DNA from: Thermococcus sp. 4557
GTDB lineage: Archaea; Methanobacteriota_B; Thermococci; Thermococcales; Thermococcaceae
Direction: 5' to 3'
NCBI RefSeq assembly: GCF_000221185.1
Contig: NC_015865.1
Location: forward strand, 1,922,001-1,986,000
Length of the DNA stretch: 64,000 nt
The position numbers and the translations under genes were made by a program. Positions within the stretch are counted from its first letter, which is position 1, and the number at the start of each line of letters is the position of its first letter. The notes under the pieces were generated by a model that ran no database searches, was not told where the DNA came from, and saw nothing but the letters and a program-made list of their open reading frames with translations. This document shows positions 26,843 to 34,878 of this stretch, in pieces.

Positions 26843-28222
26843 TCAAAGCGCCCCCTTCTTCCTCAGCATCGCGAGGTAGCTCGTGAAGGCCCCGGCGGAG
26901 ATTGTGTCGCCCAGGCCCACCGTTGAGACCGGGTTCCTGACGAGCCTCGTCGGGATTATGACGACCTTGTACTCCCTGGTTCTCAGGCGCCTCTTCGCCT
27001 CCTCGAAGCGCAGTTTGACGTACTCCCCGCGCTCGTTGTACGGTACGCTGGTGCCCACTTTGAAGTCCTCCGGCGAGCGGATTTCCCCGAGGGACGCGCG
27101 GGCAGCGGCCAGGGTTGTTGCGAGCTCAAGACTGCTCCTCAGCTCGTCCTCGCTCAGCGGGTTGTCGGAGTGGGTGATGTACATGATGTAGTAAATCGTG
27201 TGTATCTGGAGCACCTCGAGGTTCATCTCGTCTATGAGGATTTTTCCGCCGAGAACCGTGTCCTCGATGCGGTTGTATGTGAAAATCCTGTCCGAGAGCT
27301 TGGAGTAGCCGAGGGCGTTGAGGACGTGGGCTATCTCCGCCTCGTCCATGCCAACGCTGTCAACGAGCGGGAAGAGATTGTAGATGACCTTCTTCCTGAG
27401 CTCGCGGTTCTGTATCGAGGCGAACTCCAGGTGAACCTTAACGTCCTTCTCGCGCTTGAGCAGGAGTATGTCCTTTTTGGCCTCCCTGAGGTAGTGGTTC
27501 GCGTCCTTCCCGTCTGAATAGCGGAGCTTTATCCCCTGGTAGCCAGACAGAATGGCTCCATCAACCTGGAGGCCTATCTCCGGCAGAAACGGCTTCAGCT
27601 CGGGGTCGGTGTAAATCCTTATGCTCTCGAAGCGGGCCGAGACGATGAACCTGCCCGAGAATGGAACCTGTATCGTCTCGTTTCCGAGCCTGAAGGTCGT
27701 TCCCGCGCGGAACTCGAAGATGCGGTTGACCTTTATCGGGTCGCCCTCCCTGTAGGCCTCGCGTGGGTGTTTGAAGGCCAACCTGCCGTCCTCGACGACT
27801 GGGTATGCAAGGTTGGGCCTGTCCATGAACATCTTGGCCTGCTTCCTCGCGAGGTGGGGGGTGTAAACCAGCACCCGCTTGAAGTCCAGATTCGCCAGGA
27901 GATTGGCTATGATTCCGGCCTGACCGCCCATCCTCTCAACGTCGTATTTGAAGTGGGAGTCAAACCACGCGTGGAGCTCCTCGTTGACGAGGGGCACCGC
28001 CATCGGCTTGCCTGTCTTGAGAGCGTGTACCAGCCTGGCAACGAAGTCCAAGGGCTCGTTTATCTCTCTGGGATAGTCATCCATTCGCTTCCTGACCGCT
28101 TCGGCCCCAAACTCGTCTATGAGCCTCTGCACTATATCCCCTTTCAGAAAGGTTATCGCATCGACGTTCGTGTTGTAGGCCGTGTACACCGAAAGCTTCC
28201 TTGCCTCGTCCAGGAGCCCCAT
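26843..28222 (-). CDS. pfkC: ADP-specific phosphofructokinase
   Basis: Phosphorylates fructose-6-phosphate with ADP instead of ATP in the modified Embden-Meyerhof pathway of Thermococcales. The 459-residue protein is a ribokinase-fold ADP kinase: AYNTNVDAI near 18-26, GGQAGIIANLLANL near 100, and the catalytic GLGD (436-439) near the C-terminus. Overall it resembles Pyrococcus and Thermococcus PfkC more than their glucokinases. ATG 28222 follows GGGTGA; GTG 28231 is in frame. A TGM-like palindrome (28226-28242) overlaps the leader and Shine-Dalgarno, as expected for repression by Tgr/TrmBL1 during gluconeogenic growth. Confidence 0.95.
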   Translation of the reverse strand: MGLLDEARKLSVYTAYNTNVDAITFLKGDIVQRLIDEFGAEAVRKRMDDYPREINEPLDFVARLVHALKTGKPMAVPLVNEELHAWFDSHFKYDVERMGGQAGIIANLLANLDFKRVLVYTPHLARKQAKMFMDRPNLAYPVVEDGRLAFKHPREAYREGDPIKVNRIFEFRAGTTFRLGNETIQVPFSGRFIVSARFESIRIYTDPELKPFLPEIGLQVDGAILSGYQGIKLRYSDGKDANHYLREAKKDILLLKREKDVKVHLEFASIQNRELRKKVIYNLFPLVDSVGMDEAEIAHVLNALGYSKLSDRIFTYNRIEDTVLGGKILIDEMNLEVLQIHTIYYIMYITHSDNPLSEDELRSSLELATTLAAARASLGEIRSPEDFKVGTSVPYNERGEYVKLRFEEAKRRLRTREYKVVIIPTRLVRNPVSTVGLGDTISAGAFTSYLAMLRKKGAL

Positions 28223-28225
28223 ATG

Positions 28226-28242
28226 TATCACCCTCAGTGACT
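28226..28242. promoter_or_regulatory. TGM-like site (Tgr/TrmBL1) downstream of the pfkC promoter
   Basis: TATCAC-N5-GTGACT matches the Thermococcales glycolytic motif TATCAC-N5-GTGATA at 10 of 12 defined positions. It lies downstream of the pfkC TATA-like CTTTTAAG (about 28266-28275) and over the start region, the position described for glycolytic genes that are repressed. Confidence 0.75.
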
Positions 28243-28307
28243 AACACCTAAGAAATGTGGGGGAGTTCTTAAAAGGATTTCGGAATGAAGGGGCGGAAGG
28301 AAGGGAG

Positions 28308-29021
28308 TCAGAAATCGATGAATAACCTCCCCAACCCGGGGATCCGCTCCATAACATCCATCTGGCGGAGGGCCAGCCAAAGCGATGCCTGGTTGCTCGT
28401 AACGACCGGGACGCCGAGGTCCTCCTCGAGAACTTCGATTATCTCGAAGGTTCTGAGGTTGGTGCAGCTGATGAAAATCGCATCGGCCTCGTCCATGAAG
28501 CTCGCCTTGGCGAGGCGGTAGGCCTCGTGGGGTTCGAGCTTTCCAATCTGGGTGTTGTCCTCTATCCCCAGTCCCCGGATGTCAAGAATCTCGAAGTCGT
28601 TGGCCTCGAGGAACTCCTTCTCCCGCGCGTTTATCTCGTCGGTGTAGGGGGTTATCACGAGTACCGCCTGGGCGTCGAGTATCTTAAGGGCCTCGACAAC
28701 GGCCGTACTCGTGCTGACCACGGGAACGTTTACCTCCTCCTCGATCTTCGCCTCGATTTCCTTCTCGTAGTCCTTTCCTCCTATGAATGAGCCGCTCGTG
28801 CAGCCGTAGAGGATAAGCTCAACGCCCGCGTCACGCAGAAGCCTGGCACTCTCAACGGCCATGGCGTTCATCTTGACAAGTTCTTCCTCCGTGACGTTCT
28901 TCAGCGGAACCCTCGCCGTGTGAAGGGAGACTCCTTCGGGGAGCGCGGAGTGAAGCTCCATCTCCATTGTAGTGTTCGATGATGGAACGATAAGACCAAG
29001 CCTGCCTCTCCATCCGTACAT
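28308..29021 (-). CDS. Asp/Glu racemase superfamily protein (maleate isomerase-like)
   Basis: A 237-residue protein of the Asp/Glu/hydantoin racemase fold, closest in look to maleate cis-trans isomerases and arylmalonate decarboxylases. The start LGLIVPSSNTTMEMEL is typical of that group, and the two catalytic cysteines are C74 (LYGCTSGS) and C186 (ISCTNLR). The substrate cannot be read from sequence. The ATG follows GGTGAAAGC. It lies upstream of pfkC on the same strand with about 85 bases between, including the pfkC promoter, so they are separately controlled. Confidence 0.82.
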   Translation of the reverse strand: MYGWRGRLGLIVPSSNTTMEMELHSALPEGVSLHTARVPLKNVTEEELVKMNAMAVESARLLRDAGVELILYGCTSGSFIGGKDYEKEIEAKIEEEVNVPVVSTSTAVVEALKILDAQAVLVITPYTDEINAREKEFLEANDFEILDIRGLGIEDNTQIGKLEPHEAYRLAKASFMDEADAIFISCTNLRTFEIIEVLEEDLGVPVVTSNQASLWLALRQMDVMERIPGLGRLFIDF

Positions 29022-29116
29022 GCTTTCACCTCTTGGGGATTACTCCGGAGTTCTCTTAAACCTTTGGTTTCGGAAAGGCTGATTAAGGCCGGTGAGAAAC
29101 CTCTGGGGGTGATAGC

Positions 29117-29725
29117 GTGGAGCTGGACGACGCGATATTGAACAGGACTTCCGTGAGGTATTTTGAGGAGAAGAACGTCCCTGAGGAGCACGTTAGAGAG
29201 CTTGTGGAAGCCGCGGTGAGGGCACCGACCGCGAGCGGTCTGGAGAACTGGAAGTTCGTGGTCTTTGGGAGTGAAAAAGCGAGGGAAAAGCTCTACGGCC
29301 TCATAGCTGAAGGCATGATTCGATACTACCGCGCCGTGAACCTGCCCGATGAGAAGATAGAGAAGCTCAAGAAACGCATGTACGAAAGCGGAATGTACCG
29401 TGCGCCGGTTTACATCGCGGTCTTCATCGACAGGCGCGTCCGCTTCCTCAAAGGGAGCGAGTTCGACGAGCCTGAGTTCATCTGGAGTGTGGAGAGCGCG
29501 GCGATGGCCATCCAGAACCTCATGCTCAAGGCCGTTGAGCTCGGTCTCGGGACGGTCTACATAGGCGTTACTAATTTTCGGGGCATAGAGGAGGAAGTCC
29601 GGGGGCTTGCGGGCCTCGACGAGAATCACTACCTCGTTGGGGTCATCCCGGTCGGCTATCCGCGGGAGGAGGCACGGCCTAGAAAACGGAGAAAAAGCAT
29701 CGACGAGGTGCTCAGGTTCGTCTGA
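29117..29725 (+). CDS. Nitroreductase family protein
   Basis: A 202-residue FMN-dependent nitroreductase-fold protein. LNRTSVRYF at the N-terminus, the PTASGLENWKFVVF segment (about 36-50) and a GLGTVYIG segment (about 148-155) are standard FMN-binding landmarks. It likely reduces small organic substrates or flavin with NAD(P)H; the true substrate is unknown. The GTG start follows GGTGATAGC. It is divergent from the racemase-like gene. Confidence 0.87.
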   Translation: MELDDAILNRTSVRYFEEKNVPEEHVRELVEAAVRAPTASGLENWKFVVFGSEKAREKLYGLIAEGMIRYYRAVNLPDEKIEKLKKRMYESGMYRAPVYIAVFIDRRVRFLKGSEFDEPEFIWSVESAAMAIQNLMLKAVELGLGTVYIGVTNFRGIEEEVRGLAGLDENHYLVGVIPVGYPREEARPRKRRKSIDEVLRFV

Positions 29726-29769
29726 GTTACCTTTTTATTCCCCCCACCCTACCAACCTCCGGTGGGACG

Positions 29770-30096
29770 ATGATAGAGTTCGTGATACTGCTCGGGGTCA
29801 TAGGCGGCTGGATAATAGTGGCCTCGACGCTCTTCCTGATGCTCGCGCTGGGCCAGACGTGGGGCCTTATCGGCGTCGCCCTGCTCATCGGATTCATCCT
29901 GGTCAACCATTCCCTCAAGAGGAAGTACATGAGCACGATAGTCGATGCGACGCCCAGGGCCAAGGCCATAGCGGCGCACATCTTTGAGATGAACGAGCTC
30001 ATCCTGCTGTCCTCGTATCTGGTTTCCCTGCTCCTCTACGAGGGCATACAGAAGTACGTGGAGATAATCATTAAGTTCCCTGGTACGGTGGGGTGA
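29770..30096 (+). CDS. Small membrane protein upstream of thiI
   Basis: A 108-residue protein with three hydrophobic segments (about 2-20, 26-44 and 75-90). No recognised family. It ends 4 bases before thiI, so the two are probably co-transcribed, though no functional link is obvious. The short gap to the nitroreductase gene contains a plausible TATA-like CTTTTTATT at about 29730. Confidence 0.65.
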   Translation: MIEFVILLGVIGGWIIVASTLFLMLALGQTWGLIGVALLIGFILVNHSLKRKYMSTIVDATPRAKAIAAHIFEMNELILLSSYLVSLLLYEGIQKYVEIIIKFPGTVG

Positions 30097-30100
30097 TTCT

Positions 30101-31246
30101 ATGTTCAACGTGGTTATCGTCAGATACGGTGAGATAGGAACGAAATCCCGGCAGACGAGGAGATGGTTTGAGAGCATACTCATGAACAACATCCGCGAGG
30201 CCTTGGTGAGCGAGGAGATTGAGTTCAAAAAGGTCGAGGCGAGGCACGGAAGGATTCTCGTGAAGACGAATAAAGCGGGAGAGGCCGTTGACGTTCTCAG
30301 GAGGGTCTTCGGCATAGTGTCGCTCTCTCCCGCGATGGAGATCGATGCCGAGCTGGATAAGATAAACAAGACTGCGCTCAAGCTCTTCCGGAAGAAGAAG
30401 CGCGAGTTGAATCTCGAAAGGCCCCGCTTCCGTGTTACCGCGAGGAGAATCACCAAGGAGTTCCCCCTCAAGAGCCCAGAGATTCAGGCCAAGGTCGGCG
30501 AGTACCTCCTTGAGAACGAGGAGAGCGAGGTTGACCTCCACAACTACGACATCGAGGTCGGCGTCGAGCTGATGGAGGGCAAAGCATACGTCTTCGTTGA
30601 CAAAATCTACGCCTGGGGCGGTCTTCCCATCGGCACCCAGGGCAAAGTGGTGGCACTGCTCAGCGGCGGCATTGACTCGCCGGTTGCCGCTTTCCTCATG
30701 ATGAAGCGCGGCGTTGAGGTCATTCCCGTTCACATCTACATGGGCGAGAAGACCCTCGAGAAGGTGCGCAAGATATGGAACCAGCTCAAGCGGTACGGCT
30801 ACGGCGGAAAGGGCGAGCTGATAGTCGTCAAGCCCAAAGAGCGCGAGAGAATCCTTGAGAAGTTGCGCGAGATGAAGAAGGAGAAGTACACCTGCGTCTT
30901 CTGCAAGTACATGATGGTGAGGCACGCGGATAGAATAGCGAGGGAGTTCGGGGCGAAGGGCATCGTCATGGGAGATTCCCTCGGACAGGTCGCCTCGCAG
31001 ACCCTTGAGAACATGTACATAGTCAGCCAGGCGACGGACCTGCCGATATACCGTCCGCTCATTGGGCTCGACAAGGAGGAGATAGTCAGAATCGCCAAGG
31101 AGATAGGAACCTTCGAGCTCTCGACCCTGCCCGAGGACGAGATACCCTTCATCCCAAAGCATCCGGTCATAAGGGGCTCCTGGGAGGAGTTCAGAAAGCT
31201 CTACCGGGCGGTCTTCGGAGAGGAGCCCAGGAAAAGGCAGTGCTGA
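30101..31246 (+). CDS. thiI: tRNA 4-thiouridine synthase ThiI
   Basis: A 381-residue protein that thiolates U8 of tRNA (and can supply sulphur for thiamine). An N-terminal ferredoxin-like part and THUMP domain (about 1-165) bind tRNA. The PP-loop SGGIDSP (188-194) activates the uridine with ATP. CVFC later in the protein (about 265-268) may bind sulphur or a cluster. The bacterial rhodanese domain is absent, as usual in archaea. A paralogue of the catalytic half lies 600 bases downstream. Confidence 0.93.
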   Translation: MFNVVIVRYGEIGTKSRQTRRWFESILMNNIREALVSEEIEFKKVEARHGRILVKTNKAGEAVDVLRRVFGIVSLSPAMEIDAELDKINKTALKLFRKKKRELNLERPRFRVTARRITKEFPLKSPEIQAKVGEYLLENEESEVDLHNYDIEVGVELMEGKAYVFVDKIYAWGGLPIGTQGKVVALLSGGIDSPVAAFLMMKRGVEVIPVHIYMGEKTLEKVRKIWNQLKRYGYGGKGELIVVKPKERERILEKLREMKKEKYTCVFCKYMMVRHADRIAREFGAKGIVMGDSLGQVASQTLENMYIVSQATDLPIYRPLIGLDKEEIVRIAKEIGTFELSTLPEDEIPFIPKHPVIRGSWEEFRKLYRAVFGEEPRKRQC

Positions 31247-31255
31247 GGTGAGACA

Positions 31256-31810
31256 GTGGAATCTGGGAAGCTCCCCGCCTATCTCTCGACCCTCCTCCTC
31301 GTTATTTTCCTGGTGGGATTGGCGGTAGTTCTCTGGAAGAACCCCTGGTTCTCCTTCACGGAAAACGCCCTGAGCGACATGGGCTCAGTACGGAACCCCG
31401 TGAACTACTACTTCAACGGCTTCCTGATGGTCTTCGCGGTTCTCGGTTTCATAGCCGCCATCGGCACTCTGAGAAACGGTCTGTCCTACCTGATGCCCCT
31501 CGCGATGGTCCTCCTGTTCCTCGTGGGAGTTTTTCCCGAGGAGTACGCGCCGCACGCTCCAGCCGCTGTTCTCTTCTACGTCCTAGCTCTGGCGGACATA
31601 GCCATCGTCGGAATAAAACTCGGCCGTTCAGGTGCATCTGCCGGTTATGTCTGGAGCGTTCTGGCGGTTCTCACCTTCGCCCTGATGCTCTATCTCGTTA
31701 AGGCGAGGGTCTTCAAGGGGCTCGCGATTCCGGAGCTGGTTGGTGCGGCCACTATACTTGCGTGGTTCACCTACATCGGCCTGCTCCAGCTCAGGGGTTT
31801 CAAACTCTGA
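31256..31810 (+). CDS. DUF998-type membrane protein
   Basis: A 184-residue integral membrane protein with about six helices. FSFTENALSDMG (about 33-44) after the first helix is typical of DUF998 proteins, whose function is unknown. GTG start with GGTGAGACA upstream. It sits between thiI and the thiI-like paralogue, 9 bases after thiI. Confidence 0.82.
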   Translation: MESGKLPAYLSTLLLVIFLVGLAVVLWKNPWFSFTENALSDMGSVRNPVNYYFNGFLMVFAVLGFIAAIGTLRNGLSYLMPLAMVLLFLVGVFPEEYAPHAPAAVLFYVLALADIAIVGIKLGRSGASAGYVWSVLAVLTFALMLYLVKARVFKGLAIPELVGAATILAWFTYIGLLQLRGFKL

Positions 31811-31852
31811 GTTGAGGAAAGCTTCATATATCCTCCCCCGCTTTCATCAACC

Positions 31853-32443
31853 ATGAAAGCAGTGGCGCTCTTAAGCTCGGGCATAGACTCACCGGTGGCA
31901 ATCTACCTCATGCTCAGAAAGGGCTTTGAGGTAACTCCGGTTCACTTCAGGCAGAGCGGCACGAAGGAGTCCAAGGTTTTTGAGCTCTGCGAGGTTCTCG
32001 GAAGGTACGGAAGGCTGAACGAGCCTGTCGTAGTTGACGCCTACGAGGAAGGGGCGCCGGTTTTCTCGAGGCTGGCCGAGATTGGAAAGGGGAAGTGGAC
32101 GTGCCTTTTCTGCAAGTGGACGATGCTGAGGAAGGCCTGTCGGATAGGGCATCGGATTGGGGCAAAGGCGATAATCACCGGCGACAGCCTCGGCCAGGTG
32201 GCGAGCCAGACCCTCGACAACCTGCTCATCATAAGCACCGCGAGCGACCTTCCGATTCTGAGGCCGCTCATAGGCCTTGACAAGGAGGAGATAGTCAGAA
32301 TCGCTAAGGAAATAGGAACGTTCGAGATAAGCATTGAGCCTGAAGAGCCGTGCCCCTTCGTTCCGAGGTATCCCGTTGTCAGGGGCTCCCCCGGTGAGTT
32401 CAAGAGGATAAAGGAGAGGCTCGTGAGGGAAGGGGTGCTTTGA
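31853..32443 (+). CDS. ThiI-like PP-loop protein lacking THUMP
   Basis: A 196-residue protein made only of the PP-loop half of ThiI. The loop reads SSGIDSP (8-14) instead of SGGIDSP. CLFC (about 83-86) matches CVFC of ThiI. A long run from GDSLGQVASQTL through PLIGLDKEEIVRIAKEIGTFE is nearly identical to the neighbouring ThiI, including at DNA level. Without THUMP it would need another tRNA-binding partner or act on a different substrate. Automatic annotation may call it QueC-like. A TATA-like TTCATATATCC lies about 25 bases before the ATG, so it has its own promoter. Confidence 0.85.
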   Translation: MKAVALLSSGIDSPVAIYLMLRKGFEVTPVHFRQSGTKESKVFELCEVLGRYGRLNEPVVVDAYEEGAPVFSRLAEIGKGKWTCLFCKWTMLRKACRIGHRIGAKAIITGDSLGQVASQTLDNLLIISTASDLPILRPLIGLDKEEIVRIAKEIGTFEISIEPEEPCPFVPRYPVVRGSPGEFKRIKERLVREGVL

Positions 32444-32463
32444 TTACCCAATTCTGTCCATAA

Positions 32464-32621
32464 CTGTTCGTTTTGGGAAGTTCTCAGGGCTCCCTCCCAC
32501 CCGTTTTCGGAGCCTATGAGAAGATCGCCGAGGAACCCGGCGATAGAACTTACGTCCTCGTCTTTCCGGACGATGGGTTTAAATACGTGGAGCTCTTTGA
32601 GAGCTATCTGGGGATGACATG
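32464..32621 (+). pseudogene. Remnant of a PLP-dependent enzyme (cysteine-synthase-like C-terminus)
   Basis: A frame open from 32464 encodes about 52 residues ending GDRTYVLVFPDDGFKYVELF and a short tail. This resembles the C-terminal end of fold-type-II PLP enzymes such as cysteine synthase, where a VxVxPDSGxxY strand-turn closes the domain. The stop just upstream at 32461-32463 and the absence of a start or catalytic lysine region mean only the tail remains. Its TGA overlaps the next gene's ATG. It is a host-gene fragment left by deletion, by my reading. Confidence 0.5.
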
Positions 32622-32963
32622 AAGCGACTGGGCCTCGCCACTCTCCTCCTTTCTATCAACGGTGTTCTGCTCCTCTACTACGCCTACGCTTGGGGTTCGC
32701 TCGTCTACCTAGCTTTCGCCCTCTTCAGCCTTCTCCTGGCTTACGGCGTCGGTCAGGAGAACAGAACCGCCATCAAGGTGGCCCTCATCTACGCGGGAAT
32801 AGAGTTCTTCTTCGGCCTGCTGTTCCTTATCGCCGGCAACCTCCTTTCGGCTATCGATGCCGCGATAAGCTTCTTCATACTCCACGACATTCTGAGCTAC
32901 ATCAAAGAGGTGGCCCGGGAAGAGGGCGAGGAAGAGTCTGAAGCCGGCGCAGGGGATGAGTGA
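32619..32963 (+). CDS. Small membrane protein
   Basis: A 114-residue protein with about four closely spaced helices (7-95) and an acidic cytoplasmic tail. No family recognised. Its ATG overlaps the TGA of the PLP-enzyme remnant, so it was once translationally coupled to that gene; now it follows the ThiI-like gene in the same direction. The MFS transporter gene begins 25 bases later. Confidence 0.65.
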   Translation: MKRLGLATLLLSINGVLLLYYAYAWGSLVYLAFALFSLLLAYGVGQENRTAIKVALIYAGIEFFFGLLFLIAGNLLSAIDAAISFFILHDILSYIKEVAREEGEEESEAGAGDE

Positions 32964-32987
32964 GTTGTCTCTCGTAAACAACTGGGG

Positions 32988-34121
32988 ATGCAGAGTGTGA
33001 GAACAGGCTCCAAGGCCCTCTACCTCATCCTTATCGCGGGATTCTTCGCGATCCTGGGCTCCACCATGAGCAAGTCCCCCACACTTCCCCTCTACGCCCA
33101 GAGCATCGGGCTCGGAAAGGAGGAAATCGGTCTCGTTGCTGCAGCCTCGACGGTGACGGGAATCTTCATAAACTTCGCGTCGGGCCTTCTCAGCGACGTT
33201 TACGGAAGGAAGAGGCTCCTCAAGATGAGCGGCTTCGTTTTTCTCAGTGCACCATTGCTGTACTTCCTCGCGGGCGACGCGTTGAGCCTAGCCCTCGTCA
33301 GGGTTTACTACGGCGTTGCGACGGCCATCTTCGTCCCGGTGTCCTTCGCCCTGGTCAGCGACCTCTATCCGGACAGGAAGGGCACCTTCATGGGGTTCCT
33401 GAGCTCGTCAACACTCGTCGGCCGCGCCCTTGCCCCCGTCCTCGCGGGAAGCATCGTATACTTCCTCGGCTTCTCCGTGGTCTTCGTTCTCTGTTCGCTG
33501 ACTGGCCTGGTGGTTTTTGCCCTCACCTTCAGGTTTCCCGAGACGGGGGGCGAGCTCAGGAGGTTCGAGTTCACGTTCAGTGGGGAGCTCCTCCTGATCG
33601 GCCTGCTAGATGCGGCCGTGTACATGGCCTACCAGGGCATAGAAACCTTCCTGCCCCTCTTCTACTACCTCCAGGACAAGGCCTGGCTCTCCGGGCTGAT
33701 ACTGACGGTGGAAATCGCCATAATGGCGGTCGTTAAGCCCTACGCGGGTTACCTCAGCGACAGGATTGGCAGAACGAAGCCGATAGTGGTTGGCATGACA
33801 ATGGTTGGCCTGGCGATGTTTGCGTTTGCCCTCTCCGACTCCCTTCCGCTGGTGGTTCTGGGTGCGGTGGTCTTCTCGGTGGGCGCCTCGATAAGCGAGG
33901 CCTCGACGAAACCCCTGGCCACAGAAGTCTCGAAGCTCCGCGGAACCGCGCTGGGTTTCCTGGAGAGCATAAAGGACATAGGTCAGGCGCTGGGGCCGGT
34001 TTTGATAGGGTTCCTCGGGTTTAGAACAGGCTTCCTCTTCGTGGGCGTGTTTGGGTTGGGAGCACTAGCGGTTTTTCTCCTGCGGGCCAAGGGAGGATTC
34101 TCGCAGGGAATCAGCCGCTGA
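32988..34121 (+). CDS. MFS transporter
   Basis: A 377-residue major facilitator with about 12 membrane helices. The loop 2-3 signature reads GLLSDVYGRKRLLK (about 65-78) and a matching repeat SDRIGRTKPI lies in the second half, both typical of MFS drug/efflux proteins. The substrate is unknown. The ATG has only a weak GGGG upstream; a GTG at 32997 could also serve. Converges on acdB with 19 bases between. Confidence 0.87.
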   Translation: MQSVRTGSKALYLILIAGFFAILGSTMSKSPTLPLYAQSIGLGKEEIGLVAAASTVTGIFINFASGLLSDVYGRKRLLKMSGFVFLSAPLLYFLAGDALSLALVRVYYGVATAIFVPVSFALVSDLYPDRKGTFMGFLSSSTLVGRALAPVLAGSIVYFLGFSVVFVLCSLTGLVVFALTFRFPETGGELRRFEFTFSGELLLIGLLDAAVYMAYQGIETFLPLFYYLQDKAWLSGLILTVEIAIMAVVKPYAGYLSDRIGRTKPIVVGMTMVGLAMFAFALSDSLPLVVLGAVVFSVGASISEASTKPLATEVSKLRGTALGFLESIKDIGQALGPVLIGFLGFRTGFLFVGVFGLGALAVFLLRAKGGFSQGISR

Positions 34122-34140
34122 AAAGTGGAAGAAAGGGAAA

Positions 34141-34851
34141 TCAGCCTTTCAGGATTATCCTGGCGTCGACGACGACGGCACCCTTGCCCTTTTCGTAGAC
34201 GAAGACCGGGTTGAGGTCCATCTCCTTGATGTAGTCCCTGAGGTCGTCCACGAGTTCGCTGACCTTGAGGAGGAGGCTGACTATTGCGTCTATGTCCGCC
34301 GGCTCCTCGCCGCGGGCCCCCGCGAGAATCGGGTAGCTCTTTATGTCCCTTATCATCTTCCTGGCGTCGCGCTCGGTTATTGGGATTATGCGGAAGGTGA
34401 CGTCCTTGAGAACCTCGACGAAGATTCCGCCGAGGCCGAACATAAGGGCGTGGCCGAACTGCGGGTCTTCGGTGACGCCGATGATTATCTCCCTGCCGAC
34501 TTTGAGCATTGGGGCAATGAGAACGCCCAGGATTTCAGCGTCCGGGCGGTATTTGCGCGCGTTCTCGTGGATGAGCTCCCACTTCTCCTTAAGCTCCTCG
34601 GGGGTCTTTATGTTGAGGAGAACAACCTTGGCGTCGCTCTTGTGGAGAATCTGCGGGGACATCAGCTTCATGGCGACGGGATAGCCGATTTCCTCGGCGT
34701 ACTTGAGTGCCTCGTCAAGGGTCTTGGCGAGCTTTTCCTCCGGAACAGGGAGGCCGTAGGCTTTGAGAACCTGCTTTGCCTCGTACTCAACGAGCGAAGT
34801 CCTTCCGGACTTCAAAACCTCTTCAATAACTTTAAGGGCTTCCTCCTTCAT
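34141..34851 (-). CDS. acdB: Acetyl/acyl-CoA synthetase (ADP-forming), beta subunit
   Basis: A 236-residue ATP-grasp (type 5) subunit. With the alpha subunit it converts acyl-CoA, ADP and phosphate to acid, CoA and ATP, the main energy-yielding step of peptide and sugar fermentation in Thermococcales. VEYEAKQVLKAYGLPVP at about 21-37, AMKLMSPQILHKSD (about 60-73) and the FGLGGIFVE phosphate-binding region (about 138-146) are family landmarks. It lies 27 bases after acdA in the same operon. In other Thermococcales some alpha and beta genes are unlinked, so this pair probably forms one isoenzyme; its acyl specificity cannot be read here. Confidence 0.93.
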   Translation of the reverse strand: MKEEALKVIEEVLKSGRTSLVEYEAKQVLKAYGLPVPEEKLAKTLDEALKYAEEIGYPVAMKLMSPQILHKSDAKVVLLNIKTPEELKEKWELIHENARKYRPDAEILGVLIAPMLKVGREIIIGVTEDPQFGHALMFGLGGIFVEVLKDVTFRIIPITERDARKMIRDIKSYPILAGARGEEPADIDAIVSLLLKVSELVDDLRDYIKEMDLNPVFVYEKGKGAVVVDARIILKG

Positions 34852-34878
34852 GATACCACCACCGGAAGATTGAGGGGG

